Assembly (NCBI GenBank): GCA_016719925.1
Contig: JADJYC010000008.1
Coordinates: forward strand, 62,001 to 126,000
Length of the DNA: 64,000 nucleotides
Reading direction: 5' to 3'
Source: Crocinitomicaceae bacterium
GTDB lineage: Bacteria > Bacteroidota > Bacteroidia > Flavobacteriales_D > Crocinitomicaceae
Part shown: piece by piece, positions 29,604 to 38,738 of the stretch
How positions within the stretch are numbered: the stretch's first letter is position 1
Layout of the letters: every line of letters starts with the position of its first letter
Notes under the pieces: model-generated
What the model saw: only the letters and a program-made list of their open reading frames with translations
Told to the model about the DNA's origin: nothing
The model's database searches: none
Made by a program: the position numbers and the translations under genes

Positions 29604-30362
29604 ATGTCTGAATGGAATCAGGTTAAATATTTGACTAATTTTAAATCGATTTTATTCAATCATGTCCGCCAAAAGAAAAACATCATTGTACTTACAGGAG
29701 CAGGAATCAGTGCTGAAAGTGGTTTAGGTACATTCCGGGACAAGGGCGGACTCTGGGATGAACATGATATTAATGAGGTTGCAACACCCGAAGCCTGGAA
29801 TAAAAATCCAAAACTGGTACTCGATTTTTACAACAAACGCCGGGAGCTGGTAGTTAAGGCAAGTCCGAATGATGCTCATAAAGCTTTGGTTAAACTTGAG
29901 AAACATTATGATGTAACCATCATTACTCAAAACATTGATGATTTGCATGAACGTGCCGGTTCAAAAAACATTCTGCATTTACATGGAGAAATTCTGAAAG
30001 CAAGAAGTGTGGCAAATGCAGAAAACCTATATACAATAGGAGGAAAAAAAATAAACTGGGGAGATCTTGCTCCGGATGGTCATCAAATGCGCCCGCATGT
30101 TGTTTGGTTTGGAGAACCAGTTCCAAAAATGTATGAAGCTGAAGATTTAGTGAGACAGGCAGATATGTTTATTGTTATTGGAACATCTTTGAATGTTTAT
30201 CCCGCAGCTAACCTCATTTACGCCTGTCCTCAGGGGATTGATAAATATATTGTAGACATCAATGAGCTGACAAATGTGAAGTACAAGAATCTGAAACACA
30301 TCAAAGGCAAAGCAAGTGAATCTGTTCCGCAATTAGTAGAAAATCTGATATTAACGAAATAA
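29604..30362 (+). CDS. NAD-dependent protein deacylase (sirtuin), Zn-ligand-free form
   Basis: A 252-residue Sir2-family enzyme. It has GAGISAESGLGTFRDKGGLW near residue 30, TQNIDDLHERAG near 110 and the catalytic His in LHLHGE near 125. A Y-x-x-R (FYNKRRE) near residue 75 marks the SIRT5/CobB-like class with activity on succinyl or malonyl lysine. The four Cys that normally hold zinc are absent (region KARSVANAENLYTIGGKKI). It removes acyl groups from lysine using NAD+. Alone in its unit, with a hairpin terminator right behind its stop. Confidence 0.9.
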   Translation: MSEWNQVKYLTNFKSILFNHVRQKKNIIVLTGAGISAESGLGTFRDKGGLWDEHDINEVATPEAWNKNPKLVLDFYNKRRELVVKASPNDAHKALVKLEKHYDVTIITQNIDDLHERAGSKNILHLHGEILKARSVANAENLYTIGGKKINWGDLAPDGHQMRPHVVWFGEPVPKMYEAEDLVRQADMFIVIGTSLNVYPAANLIYACPQGIDKYIVDINELTNVKYKNLKHIKGKASESVPQLVENLILTK

Positions 30363-30391
30363 AAAACGGGACTGTAATCAGCCCCGTTTTT
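30363..30391. terminator. Rho-independent terminator, bidirectional
   Basis: Stem AAAACGGG-A-CTG with CAG-C-CCCGTTTT, loop TAAT, with T/A runs on both sides. It lies between the convergent sirtuin gene and the 30410-31132 gene and can serve both. Confidence 0.85.
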
Positions 30392-30409
30392 ATTAAAGTA
30401 TAATTCGGT

Positions 30410-31132
30410 TTATTTCTTAATTATCAACTTTCTTGTTTCAATAATGTTGCTATTGCTAACGATTGAATAGAAATAAATTCCATTTGTCATTTCTTCAGTT
30501 GAGATAACATTTAATCCAACCACCAGATTTTCCTGACTCACCAGTTCACCCATCAGGTTGAAAATTTTCACCTGATAATTGTTCCCGGTGTTTGCAGATA
30601 CCTTCAACTGGATATTGAAAATATCTCCTGCAGGATTAGGATAAGCATTGTATGAAATTTTTACATTTTCATTAATTCCAACGGTTGTATTAAAAACTAC
30701 ATCCACAGAGTCAATATAAATTCCGGAACCGTCTGTCACATAATATCTGAAATGTGCACCCCCTGTAACTCCTCCGGTATTCAATTTAGGCTGAAATGTT
30801 GTTGTAGCGCCATCTGCCAATGAAATAGTTGTTGGTCTCACCCAAGGATTACCTGTACAATTAAAACAAAGTATATTGTCACATAACTGATCCGTAAATC
30901 CGGGCTGTGTAGAACTAAGTATCAACCTCTTCCATTTCAAATCAAGTGATCCGCCAGAAGTATTTTCTACAATGAGATGCGGATAGATTACTGATTCTGT
31001 ACCATTCACAAAAACAGTGTCTCCATTATAAAGTGTTCCAGGCACACCTTCCTCGTAAATACTGACAATCTGTGCGTTTATTTGTGAAGCAAAAAACAAC
31101 ATTAAATTTAAAAGAAGTAATTTGTATTTCAT
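30410..31132 (-). CDS. Secreted protein with T9SS type A sorting domain
   Basis: A 240-residue protein. Signal peptide YKLLLLNLMLFFASQINAQ. The middle (about 25-145) is an unnamed beta-rich domain of the type that carries a CDNILCFNC pair of cysteines. The end is a type A sorting domain: ISYNAYPNPAGDIFNIQL to TRKLIIKK. A T9SS client bound for the surface or medium. Function unknown. It is divergent from the 31300 gene. Confidence 0.82.
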   Translation of the reverse strand: MKYKLLLLNLMLFFASQINAQIVSIYEEGVPGTLYNGDTVFVNGTESVIYPHLIVENTSGGSLDLKWKRLILSSTQPGFTDQLCDNILCFNCTGNPWVRPTTISLADGATTTFQPKLNTGGVTGGAHFRYYVTDGSGIYIDSVDVVFNTTVGINENVKISYNAYPNPAGDIFNIQLKVSANTGNNYQVKIFNLMGELVSQENLVVGLNVISTEEMTNGIYFYSIVSNSNIIETRKLIIKK

Positions 31133-31299
31133 AGTTTATCATTTATTACCAGCGTAAATATAACAAATATTTGTTTTAGAAGAGGTATATGGAAAATCGT
31201 GCCAAAAGATAGGAATTCAATTTTGACCAATCAAATATTATCAATTAATACAATTAAGCCTTAAATTCGTTTTAATCAACATTAAGAAAATTTAAATTT

Positions 31300-32925
31300 A
31301 TGAGAAACTCTTTACTAACAATTGCATTAATCTCGATTGCACTTGGCGCCAATGCTCAGGTTGTATTCGAAGACGATTTCTCCGGTGGACTGAATAACTG
31401 GAACTTAACTGATTCAGACGGAGACGGATCTAACTGGATGATGAGAGATTATGACGATGGCGTTCAGGAAGAACACGCCTCATCCGCATCTTGGAATCCT
31501 ACATCTGAAACGCCTTCAGGTGCTCTTACACCGGACAATTGGATGATATCAGATCCTTTGGATTTAACCGGACTTACCAATATTTCTTTGATTTGGAAAG
31601 TATATGCTCAGGATCAAGCTTGGGAGAATGAGCATTACAGCGTTTATGTTGCTACTTCAAATGCAACCGGAACTCTTGCTGCATCTCCGGTTAACTTTTC
31701 AGAAACCATGACAACAACTGCAGGATATGTTAACCGCAGTTTGGATTTGAGTTCTTTTGCTGGAATGACAGTTTATGTTGCATTCAGACACCATGCTGTA
31801 ACTGACATGTTCAGATTAAATATTGACGATGTGAAGGTATTCCAGCCACTAGCAAACGATATGAAAATCAATTCAATCACGGTTGACAACGGCCTTGAAG
31901 GAAATCGTACATTTTCAATAACTTGTGAGAACAACGGTAGTAATACAGTTACAGCGTTTGATCTAGACTGGAGTTTTGACGGTGGAACCGTAAGTACTGA
32001 AAACGTTACCGGAGTTTCACTTACAACAGGTCAAACGCACGTAATCGATATAGTAGTTAATGGTGTTCCAGCAGGAGCAGGCCAAGATTTCGATGCAGAA
32101 ATTACAACTTCTGACGATGACAACAGCAACAATACATTAACTGAATCTTTTGACTTTGAAATTCCTGTACCTCAGTTTACCGGAACGGATTCTCATGGAA
32201 ACGCATTTGATCTGCACGCCTCTTTATCAAGTGGACAAGCAATCATCCTTGACTTCATGGCTTCATGGTGCGGTCCATGTGAAAGTTCAACCCCTGAGTT
32301 GTCAGAATTAATTGAAAACAATGGTTCTGGTGCAGGTCCACTTCAAGCTATTGCATTATCAGTTGAATCAACAGATAACAACACTGTTATGAATGGATTA
32401 AATTGGAATGGTGGTTTTTACGCCTACCCAAAATTTGCATATACCACAGCAAACAATAATCAATATTACCATTATGCTGTTAACCATGGTTTTAATACCG
32501 GTGGCAGCATTCCTTTCTTTGTAATGATTTGTCCGAATATTTCTGACCCTGGTCATTCGAGCATCGTGAAATATGACGTTGGCTTTGGCGCTGGCATGTT
32601 TGCAGATTATCAGACTGAACTGGGAAGTTGTCCAACTGCCTATTTAGGAGACAGCAAAGAAGAGTTATTAGCGGTTGGTCTGTCAATTTATCCAAACCCT
32701 TCATCTCTTGCCACTAACATTGAATTTAACGCTGGTATCAATTCAGATGTGAATGTACAGATTACTAATTCACTTGGTCAGATCGTTTATTCAGAAATGA
32801 TGGGTGAAGTTTCAGGAATGCAAAAAGTAGAATTTGCTACTTCAAACCTTGAGGCTGGATTATACATTGTAAATGTGACAATCAATGGAGTTGTAAACAC
32901 TGAAAGACTTTCGGTTATAAAATAA
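31300..32925 (+). CDS. Secreted multidomain thioredoxin-like protein with T9SS sorting domain
   Basis: A 541-residue protein. Signal peptide NSLLTIALISIALGANAQ. Residues about 20-185 are a choice-of-anchor J/MAM-like beta-sandwich (FSGGLNNWNLTDSDGDG). A CARDB-like Ig domain follows at about 190-285. A TlpA-type thioredoxin domain follows, with active site WCGPC at about 323. Type A sorting domain at about 460-541 (LSIYPNPSSLATNIEF to TERLSVIK). A cysteine redox enzyme fused to a carbohydrate- or surface-binding domain and sent outside by T9SS. Strong terminator behind. Confidence 0.88.
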   Translation: MRNSLLTIALISIALGANAQVVFEDDFSGGLNNWNLTDSDGDGSNWMMRDYDDGVQEEHASSASWNPTSETPSGALTPDNWMISDPLDLTGLTNISLIWKVYAQDQAWENEHYSVYVATSNATGTLAASPVNFSETMTTTAGYVNRSLDLSSFAGMTVYVAFRHHAVTDMFRLNIDDVKVFQPLANDMKINSITVDNGLEGNRTFSITCENNGSNTVTAFDLDWSFDGGTVSTENVTGVSLTTGQTHVIDIVVNGVPAGAGQDFDAEITTSDDDNSNNTLTESFDFEIPVPQFTGTDSHGNAFDLHASLSSGQAIILDFMASWCGPCESSTPELSELIENNGSGAGPLQAIALSVESTDNNTVMNGLNWNGGFYAYPKFAYTTANNNQYYHYAVNHGFNTGGSIPFFVMICPNISDPGHSSIVKYDVGFGAGMFADYQTELGSCPTAYLGDSKEELLAVGLSIYPNPSSLATNIEFNAGINSDVNVQITNSLGQIVYSEMMGEVSGMQKVEFATSNLEAGLYIVNVTINGVVNTERLSVIK

Positions 32926-32943
32926 TTCATAGATTTAAAATTG

Positions 32944-32979
32944 AAAAAGCCATCCCATACAAATGGGGTGGCTTTTTTT
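32944..32979 (+). terminator. Rho-independent terminator
   Basis: Stem AAAAAGCCA-T-CCCAT with ATGGG-G-TGGCTTTTT, loop ACAA, followed by seven T. Ends the 31300-32925 gene. Confidence 0.88.
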
Positions 32980-33055
32980 ATTAGGAGTCCAACTATTTTT
33001 CATAATAACTTCATTAGACTTTACTAAATAGTTTAAATTTACTTGCGCAGCCGGT

Positions 33056-33063
33056 TAATTTTG
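33056..33063 (+). promoter_or_regulatory. Candidate -7 promoter box TAATTTTG
   Basis: Exact TAnnTTTG match, 37 bases before the ATG at 33101. Its -33 partner is not clear. Confidence 0.35.
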
Positions 33064-33100
33064 GTCTGCTTTTTGAATAAGAGTTTTAAAAATTATAAAC

Positions 33101-33616
33101 ATGAAAAAACTTTTGATCCTACCTTTAGCTGCTATAGCGATGTTTGCATTCTCTCCGTCAACCAATGATGTGATAGAGCCAGGTAAAAAATTACCTGCAG
33201 TGAATATTAAAGACATGGCTGGTAATCCCATCAATACTGCTGAAGCAACCAATGATGGCAACCCTATAATTATTTCTTTCTGGGCAACCTGGTGTAAACC
33301 ATGCAAACTCGAACTAAATACAATTGCTGAAGAATACGATGTGTGGCAAGAAGAAACCGGTGTAAAATTAATTGCCGTATCAGTCGATGATCAGAAAACA
33401 ACCAACACTGTTGAACCAGTTGTAAATGCTGCAGGCTGGGAATATGATATATGGATGGATCCAAACGGAGATTTTAAAAGAGCATTGGGTGTAAACTTTG
33501 TGCCTCATACTTTCTTGTTAGACGGTGAAGGAAATATTGTTTATTCCCATAATAATTTTGTTCCCGGTGATGAAGAAGTATTATACGAGCACGTAAAAGA
33601 AGTGAGCGTTAAATAA
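33101..33616 (+). CDS. TlpA-family thioredoxin-like protein
   Basis: A 171-residue exported redox protein. Signal peptide KKLLILPLAAIAMFAFS. Thioredoxin fold with FWATWCKPCKLELNTI near residue 60, active site C-K-P-C. Later NFVPHTFLLDGEGNIVYSH near 130, with the cis-Pro (VPHT). It would reduce or exchange disulphides in the periplasm. Followed by the DUF6029 and Omp28 genes in one unit, an order common in Bacteroidota. Confidence 0.87.
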   Translation: MKKLLILPLAAIAMFAFSPSTNDVIEPGKKLPAVNIKDMAGNPINTAEATNDGNPIIISFWATWCKPCKLELNTIAEEYDVWQEETGVKLIAVSVDDQKTTNTVEPVVNAAGWEYDIWMDPNGDFKRALGVNFVPHTFLLDGEGNIVYSHNNFVPGDEEVLYEHVKEVSVK

Positions 33617-33666
33617 TATTCCCAAAGCCCCAACAAATCCAAAATCCACAACCCACTAATTCAAAC

Positions 33667-35389
33667 ATGAAGAAAATTTTATTGCCGCTTTTTTTAGGCA
33701 CTTTCGTTTCATTCAGTCAGCAGGAAGGATTGAGTGTTACAGGTAACGTTGAATCAACTTTTCAATATCTCAATGAAGACACGTTGATTGGTGCAAAACA
33801 ACCTGCAGAAAAAGCTGTACTGAATAATTATGCCCTGGTCAATTTTACTTACAAAAATATCAGGGCAGGAACGCGTTTCGAATCCTATTTACCGCATCTT
33901 CTTGGATATCCTGACAGATATTCCGGTTCAGGAATTGGATATCGCTATGCCGGTTATTCCACAGAGCAATTGGATTTCACTGTTGGGAATTTCTATGAGC
34001 AGTTTGGAAACGGAATGATTTTCAGATCCTATGAACAAAGACAGTTAGGCATTGATAATTGCATGGATGGTTTAAACCTTCGTTTCAGACCTGTTCCTGG
34101 TTTTGAGATTAAAACCGTTTACGGAAGAATGCGTTACAGCTTCACGAATGGAGACTTGGTGAATGATCCGGGAATTGTTCGTGGATTTGACGGATACATA
34201 GACTTAGCTAATTTTTACAACCTGCTTGCTGAATCAAAATTTAAACTTGGTTTTGGTGGAAGTTTTATCAGTAAATATCAGAAAGCCAATCACGCCCAAT
34301 ATTATATGCCGCAAAACGTTGGCTCTTATGGCGGACGAATTGATATGAAATACAGCAAATTTTTTCTGAATGCTGAATACATCATTAAAGAAAATGACCC
34401 GTCAGTTGACAATGGATTTATTTATAATAACGGTCATGCTGCCTATGTCAATGTTGGATATACTCAAAAAGGTCTTGGGGTGATTTTATATGCAAAATCA
34501 ATTGACAATATGAGTTTCAGAACAGATCCCAACGCAATTCTGACGGATCTGAATATTAATTTCAACCCTGCTCTGACAAAATCACATACTGAAAATCTAG
34601 CAGCAACACTTTATCCTTATGCAACACAGCCGGTTGGTGAAGTTGCGTTTCAGGCAGATGTTTTTTATAAAATCCCTAAAGAGACAAAAATTGGCGGTAA
34701 ATACGGGACAGAAATCAATATCAATTTTGCAACTTCTTACAGACCGGTAAGACACGTTTCAACAGAACATGGAATTGATCTTGCTGACTCCTCCAGAGTA
34801 GTTTACAAAACCGGTCTTTTTGAAAAAAGCGATAGTCTTTATTACCGCGATATCAATATAGAAATCAAAAGAACATTGAATAAAAAATGGAAAGTAGGTG
34901 CAAAATATTTCCACTTCAATTTCAATAACAACGTCAATGTAGTTTCTAAAGATGCACACGGCATGATTGCCTGTCACATAGGCGTGATTGATGTTCAATA
35001 CAAAATAAACAAGAAACATTCTATCAGAATGGAACTTCAGGGATTATGGACAAACGGAGATAGTACATTAGTATCAAGAGGCTCTGGTTCCAACACTTCT
35101 TCTTATTATGTCGTTAACCAACGTGATAAGGGAGACTGGTTTATTCCTGCTGGAGTATAATATCTCTCCCAAATTTTATTTTGCAGTCATGGATCAATAC
35201 AATTACGGAAATCCTGTTGAATCAAAACGAGTTCACTACCTGATTGGAACTGCCGGTTATATTTTTGGTGCCAGCAGAATTTCAGTTTTATATGGTAAAC
35301 AACGTGAAGGAATTTTTTGTATCGGAGGCGTATGCCGAACTGTTCCGGCAACAAATGGTTTAACGATTACATTCACAACCAGCTTTTAA
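33667..35389 (+). CDS. DUF6029 family outer-membrane protein, frameshifted
   Basis: First frame 33667-35160: signal peptide KKILLPLFLGTFVSFSQ, then a porin-like run of strands with family landmarks YESYLPHLLGYPD-like region, FYEQFGNGMIFRSYEQRQLG and GLGVILYAKSIDNMSF. It ends early at DWFIPAGV. The second frame, from about 35150, continues LLEYNISPKFYFAVMD and ends with EGIFCIGGVCRTVPATNG, the family's conserved tail. A net +1 base (or two missing) near 35140-35152 links them. Function unknown; predicted outer-membrane barrel. Works with the neighbouring TlpA and Omp28 proteins by context. Confidence 0.85.
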
Positions 35390-35395
35390 AAATTT

Positions 35396-36340
35396 ATGAA
35401 AAAATTAATTCCGTTTTTAGTTTTTGGAGCCGTTGTATTTGCAGCCGGATCCTGCGATAAAATAGAAGAGCCAATGAAACCGGCTGTTTTGCTTGATACA
35501 AATCTGTATCCGGGAAACTGGGATAACTATATTGCAAATGAGTGGCCGGAATTTGCAGAAAATCCAAACACTGAAAGAAACGTATTATTAGAAGATTATA
35601 CCGGGCATCGTTGCCCGAATTGCCCGGCTGCAGCTGAGGTTGCAAAAAATATTTCAGATGCTGATCCTGACCGTGTTTTCGTCGCTTCAGTTCATGCTGG
35701 TCCCGGCGGTATTACAAGTTTTCAGGATTTAGCTTCTGATTGCGGTAACTCTGTCACAAATCCAAATAATGAGTTTTGTACAGAATTTTATTGCAATGAA
35801 AGTATCATTTACGGTGAAACATTTCAATCAGGATTTGGATTTTTTGGAAATCCGCAGGGAACAATAAACCGCAAATCATTCGGAGGAAATATGTTTCTGT
35901 TTTCAACTGACTGGCAAACAAGTGTTGATCAGATTCTGGCAGAAAATGATCTGAAGGTTAATATTCAGGCTGAGTCAAATTATTATACTGAAACTAATGG
36001 ATTTTTTCTTCACGTTCAAACTGAATTTTTAGAAGATCTTTCAGCAAATGATTATAACCTGGTTGTTTATTTAATAGAAAATGAAACAGAAGATTTTCAG
36101 GATAGCATGAGTACCATTATTGAAGATTATCATCACCACAATATTTTCAGAGGATGTCTGGATGAACTGGCCTGGGGCAGATCAATAACCGGTACCAAAA
36201 TGTTAGGAGATAAAACTAATTATGATTATTCCTACGAGTTGCCTACTGGCACTTCCAACCTTGATTATCACCTGCTAATTTATGTTTATGATGTAGCAAC
36301 TTATGAAGTGCTTCAGGTCATCAAACATGAAATTAACTGA
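35396..36340 (+). CDS. Omp28-related outer-membrane lipoprotein
   Basis: A 314-residue protein of the Omp28 family. Lipoprotein signal with the Cys near residue 20 (VFAAGSC). Thioredoxin-like segment LLEDYTGHRCPNCPAAAEVA with a CPNC motif near residue 75. FFGNPQGTINRKS near 155 is also typical. Probably a surface lipoprotein with a thioredoxin-like core, related to the redox genes just upstream. Starts 6 bases after the DUF6029 stop. Confidence 0.87.
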   Translation: MKKLIPFLVFGAVVFAAGSCDKIEEPMKPAVLLDTNLYPGNWDNYIANEWPEFAENPNTERNVLLEDYTGHRCPNCPAAAEVAKNISDADPDRVFVASVHAGPGGITSFQDLASDCGNSVTNPNNEFCTEFYCNESIIYGETFQSGFGFFGNPQGTINRKSFGGNMFLFSTDWQTSVDQILAENDLKVNIQAESNYYTETNGFFLHVQTEFLEDLSANDYNLVVYLIENETEDFQDSMSTIIEDYHHHNIFRGCLDELAWGRSITGTKMLGDKTNYDYSYELPTGTSNLDYHLLIYVYDVATYEVLQVIKHEIN

Positions 36341-36485
36341 TTTTAAGTTTTTCGCTACAATAAGGCACGCTTTTTGACGTCATATATCAGGCGGAATCAA
36401 TAGTCCTTTGTGGATAAATTTCGTTGTATTTTATTTTGATTTTTACTCAATTTTTTTTACTTTTAATTGTAACAAAGAGTAGCCT

Positions 36486-36671
36486 ATGTTAGAAATGTGC
36501 AAGGAAATCCTTACTAAGGTTAGTTTTGACCGGATACTGTTTCAAAAAGAACTGAATAAGGCATTGAAATGGTTGCAAACAGAAGAATTGGATAGTTTTA
36601 AAAACTGATGTCTGAAGACATTCGGTAAAACATATCCCGACATTCTGCGGGTTGCCTTCAAAAGGGCCTGA
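36486..36671 (+). pseudogene. Small conserved protein, in-frame TGA at a Trp position
   Basis: ATG 36486 gives MLEMCKEILTKVSFD, RILFQKELNKALKWLQTEEL, then DSFKN and a TGA at 36606-36608. Reading that TGA as W, the frame goes on as WCLKTFGKTYPDILRVAFKRA to a second TGA at 36669-36671. The complete form (about 61 residues) matches a small protein I recall as common in Bacteroidota, which has W-C-L at this place. So TGG has probably changed to TGA. A good terminator follows. Function unknown. It may also be a real 40-residue protein. Confidence 0.55.
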
Positions 36672-36696
36672 TTATTTTTACTGAAAATTTATTGTG

Positions 36697-36728
36697 AATG
36701 GGCTTCGAAAGGAGCCCATTATTTTTTT
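36697..36728. terminator. Rho-independent terminator, bidirectional
   Basis: Stem AATGGGCT with AGCCCATT, loop TCGAAAGG, then seven T. Ends the small gene on the plus strand and overlaps the end of queG on the minus strand. Confidence 0.85.
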
Positions 36729-37645
36729 GTCAGATCAAGAAATTGAATGTTTCTTTTCAACCCTTTGAATCCAGTCCTCTTTATTGCCGATTTACCAAAC
36801 AATTTTTCAAACTGATCAATTTGAATTTTGTCAAATTCTGTTTGGCTGAGCAAAACATCCGGGTTGAATCTATGTTCATTATGTGCTGAAGAAAACCTGT
36901 TCCAGGGGCAAACATCCTGACAAACATCGCAACCGAAAATCCAGCCATCCATGTTTGTCTGAAATTCTTTTGAAAGAAATTCATCTTTCAGTTCTATGGT
37001 GAGATAAGATATACACCGGGAACCATCAACTACATAGGGTTTAATAATTGCCTGCGTCGGACATGCGTCAATACATGCTGTGCAAGTACCACAGTGATCA
37101 TCAGCAGGATGATCATATTCCAAATCCAAATCCAAAATTATTTCACCGATAAAATAAAAAGACCCGACTTTTTGTGTCAGAAGATTTCCATTTTTACCTA
37201 TCCATCCCAAACCGGATTTTTTTGCCCATGCTTTATCCAGTACCGGAGCTGAATCTGTGAAACATTTTCCATGAATATTTCCGGCAATTTCTCTGATATA
37301 ATCCAGCAACACATTTAATTTATCCTGTATTACAAAATGATAATCTTCACCATATGCATACTTTGAAATTTTAAACGAGCTGTCCTTAAATAAATCTTTT
37401 GAAGGATAATAATTGTATAAAACTGAAATAACTGATTTCGCTTTGTCAACGAGCAATGATGGATTTAATCTTTTGTCAAAATGATTTTCCATATAGCTCA
37501 TTTTACCATTAAATAGGTCACGGAGCCACGCCTCCAGTCTGGGAGCCTCTTCTTCCAGAAATTCAGATTTTGAAATTCCACAGGATAAAAAACCAAGTTC
37601 AATTGCTTTGGATTTTATTTTCTGGGAAATTTCTGATTTGAGCAT
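36719..37645 (-). CDS. queG: Epoxyqueuosine reductase QueG
   Basis: A 308-residue enzyme. It contains two 4Fe-4S clusters: CGTCTACIDACPT near residue 190 and GCDVCQDVCPWN near 240. The N-terminal corrinoid-binding domain has LSYNYYPS-like (VISVLYNYYPS) and DSAPVLDKAWAKKSGLGWIG. It reduces epoxyqueuosine to queuosine in tRNA anticodons, the last step of that pathway. Its ATG overlaps the ruvB stop by one base, so it is coupled to ruvB. Confidence 0.93.
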   Translation of the reverse strand: MLKSEISQKIKSKAIELGFLSCGISKSEFLEEEAPRLEAWLRDLFNGKMSYMENHFDKRLNPSLLVDKAKSVISVLYNYYPSKDLFKDSSFKISKYAYGEDYHFVIQDKLNVLLDYIREIAGNIHGKCFTDSAPVLDKAWAKKSGLGWIGKNGNLLTQKVGSFYFIGEIILDLDLEYDHPADDHCGTCTACIDACPTQAIIKPYVVDGSRCISYLTIELKDEFLSKEFQTNMDGWIFGCDVCQDVCPWNRFSSAHNEHRFNPDVLLSQTEFDKIQIDQFEKLFGKSAIKRTGFKGLKRNIQFLDLTKK

Positions 37646-38697
37646 TAAAACAAACCGCTTTGATAAAATCCCAGATCTTTGCCCAGATGTTTATACGCTT
37701 TTTCTGTCACCTTTCTTCCACGGGGAGTACGCATAAGAAATCCTTCTTTGATTAAATAGGGCTCATAAACCTCTTCAAGAGTTCCTGCGTTTTCACCAAC
37801 GGCCGTAGCTATTGTCGTCAACCCAACTGGTCCGCCGCTGAATTTATCAATCATCACTGACAAGATTTTATTATCCATTTCATCAAGACCATATTGGTCA
37901 ACATTCAATGCGTCCAAAGCAAAGTGTGCAATTTGCAGATCTATTTTACCAGTACCCTTAACTTGTGCAAAATCCCTGACTCTTCTTAAAAGTGCGTTTG
38001 CAATTCTTGGTGTACCTCTGCTTCTTCCTGCAATTTCCAAAGATGCATCTACAGCAATTTCAATTGCAAGAATGCCAGCAGCCCTTGAAACTATGTGTGA
38101 TAACACCTCTGTGTCATAATATTCCAGCCGGCTGTTAATTCCAAATCTTGCTCTTAACGGCGCAGTCAGCAAACCGCTGCGGGTGGTAGCACCAATGAGC
38201 GTGAAAGGATTCAATGTAAGCTGAACAGTTCTTGCGCTTGGGCCAGAATCAATCATTATGTCAATGGTAAAATCCTCCATTGCAGAGTATAGATATTCTT
38301 CGATAACCGGACTTAGGCGATGAATTTCGTCAATAAATAAGACATCCCCTTCTTGAAGATTAGTTAAAAGACCGGCTAAATCACCAGGTTTATCAAGAAC
38401 GGGACCAGATGTAATTTTAATACCTACACCCAGTTCAGAAGCAATAATATTTGCCAGGGTAGTTTTACCAAGCCCCGGAGGTCCGTGAAGCAGCACATGA
38501 TCCAGCGCTTCTTTTCTTCTTCTTGCTGCCTCAACAAAAACAGTCAGATTATCTATTACTTTACCTTGTCCGGCAAAATCACCAAATTGTTTAGGCCGAA
38601 GAACTTTGTCAATTTCCTCTTCCTTTTTCAATGATTCATTATCTCTGTAATCGAAAGAATCCAAAATCGTATTTTTTATAAAGATAAAAAAACCCAT
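37645..38697 (-). CDS. ruvB: Holliday junction DNA helicase RuvB
   Basis: An AAA+ ATPase of about 340-350 residues. Walker A HGPPGLGKTTLAN near 70, Walker B LFIDEIHRL near 120, sensor region TLIGATTRSGLL near 170, Arg finger context LRARFGI, and a C-terminal winged helix (TPRGRKVTEKAYKHLG). Drives branch migration with RuvA. The ATG at 38697 lies within the coxA terminator and gives odd residues (GFFIFIKNTI); a TTG at 38664 (LDSFDYRDNES) may be the true start. Confidence 0.93.
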   Translation of the reverse strand: MGFFIFIKNTILDSFDYRDNESLKKEEEIDKVLRPKQFGDFAGQGKVIDNLTVFVEAARRRKEALDHVLLHGPPGLGKTTLANIIASELGVGIKITSGPVLDKPGDLAGLLTNLQEGDVLFIDEIHRLSPVIEEYLYSAMEDFTIDIMIDSGPSARTVQLTLNPFTLIGATTRSGLLTAPLRARFGINSRLEYYDTEVLSHIVSRAAGILAIEIAVDASLEIAGRSRGTPRIANALLRRVRDFAQVKGTGKIDLQIAHFALDALNVDQYGLDEMDNKILSVMIDKFSGGPVGLTTIATAVGENAGTLEEVYEPYLIKEGFLMRTPRGRKVTEKAYKHLGKDLGFYQSGLF

Positions 38698-38719
38698 CCG
38701 ATGTGTCAGATGGGTTTTT
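38688..38719 (-). terminator. Rho-independent terminator of the act/cox operon
   Basis: Stem AAAAACCCATC with GATGGGTTTTT, followed by T on the minus strand. Placed 20 bases after the coxA stop and overlapping the upstream limit of ruvB. Confidence 0.85.
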
Positions 38720-38738
38720 CAAATTTCAATGTTTCATT

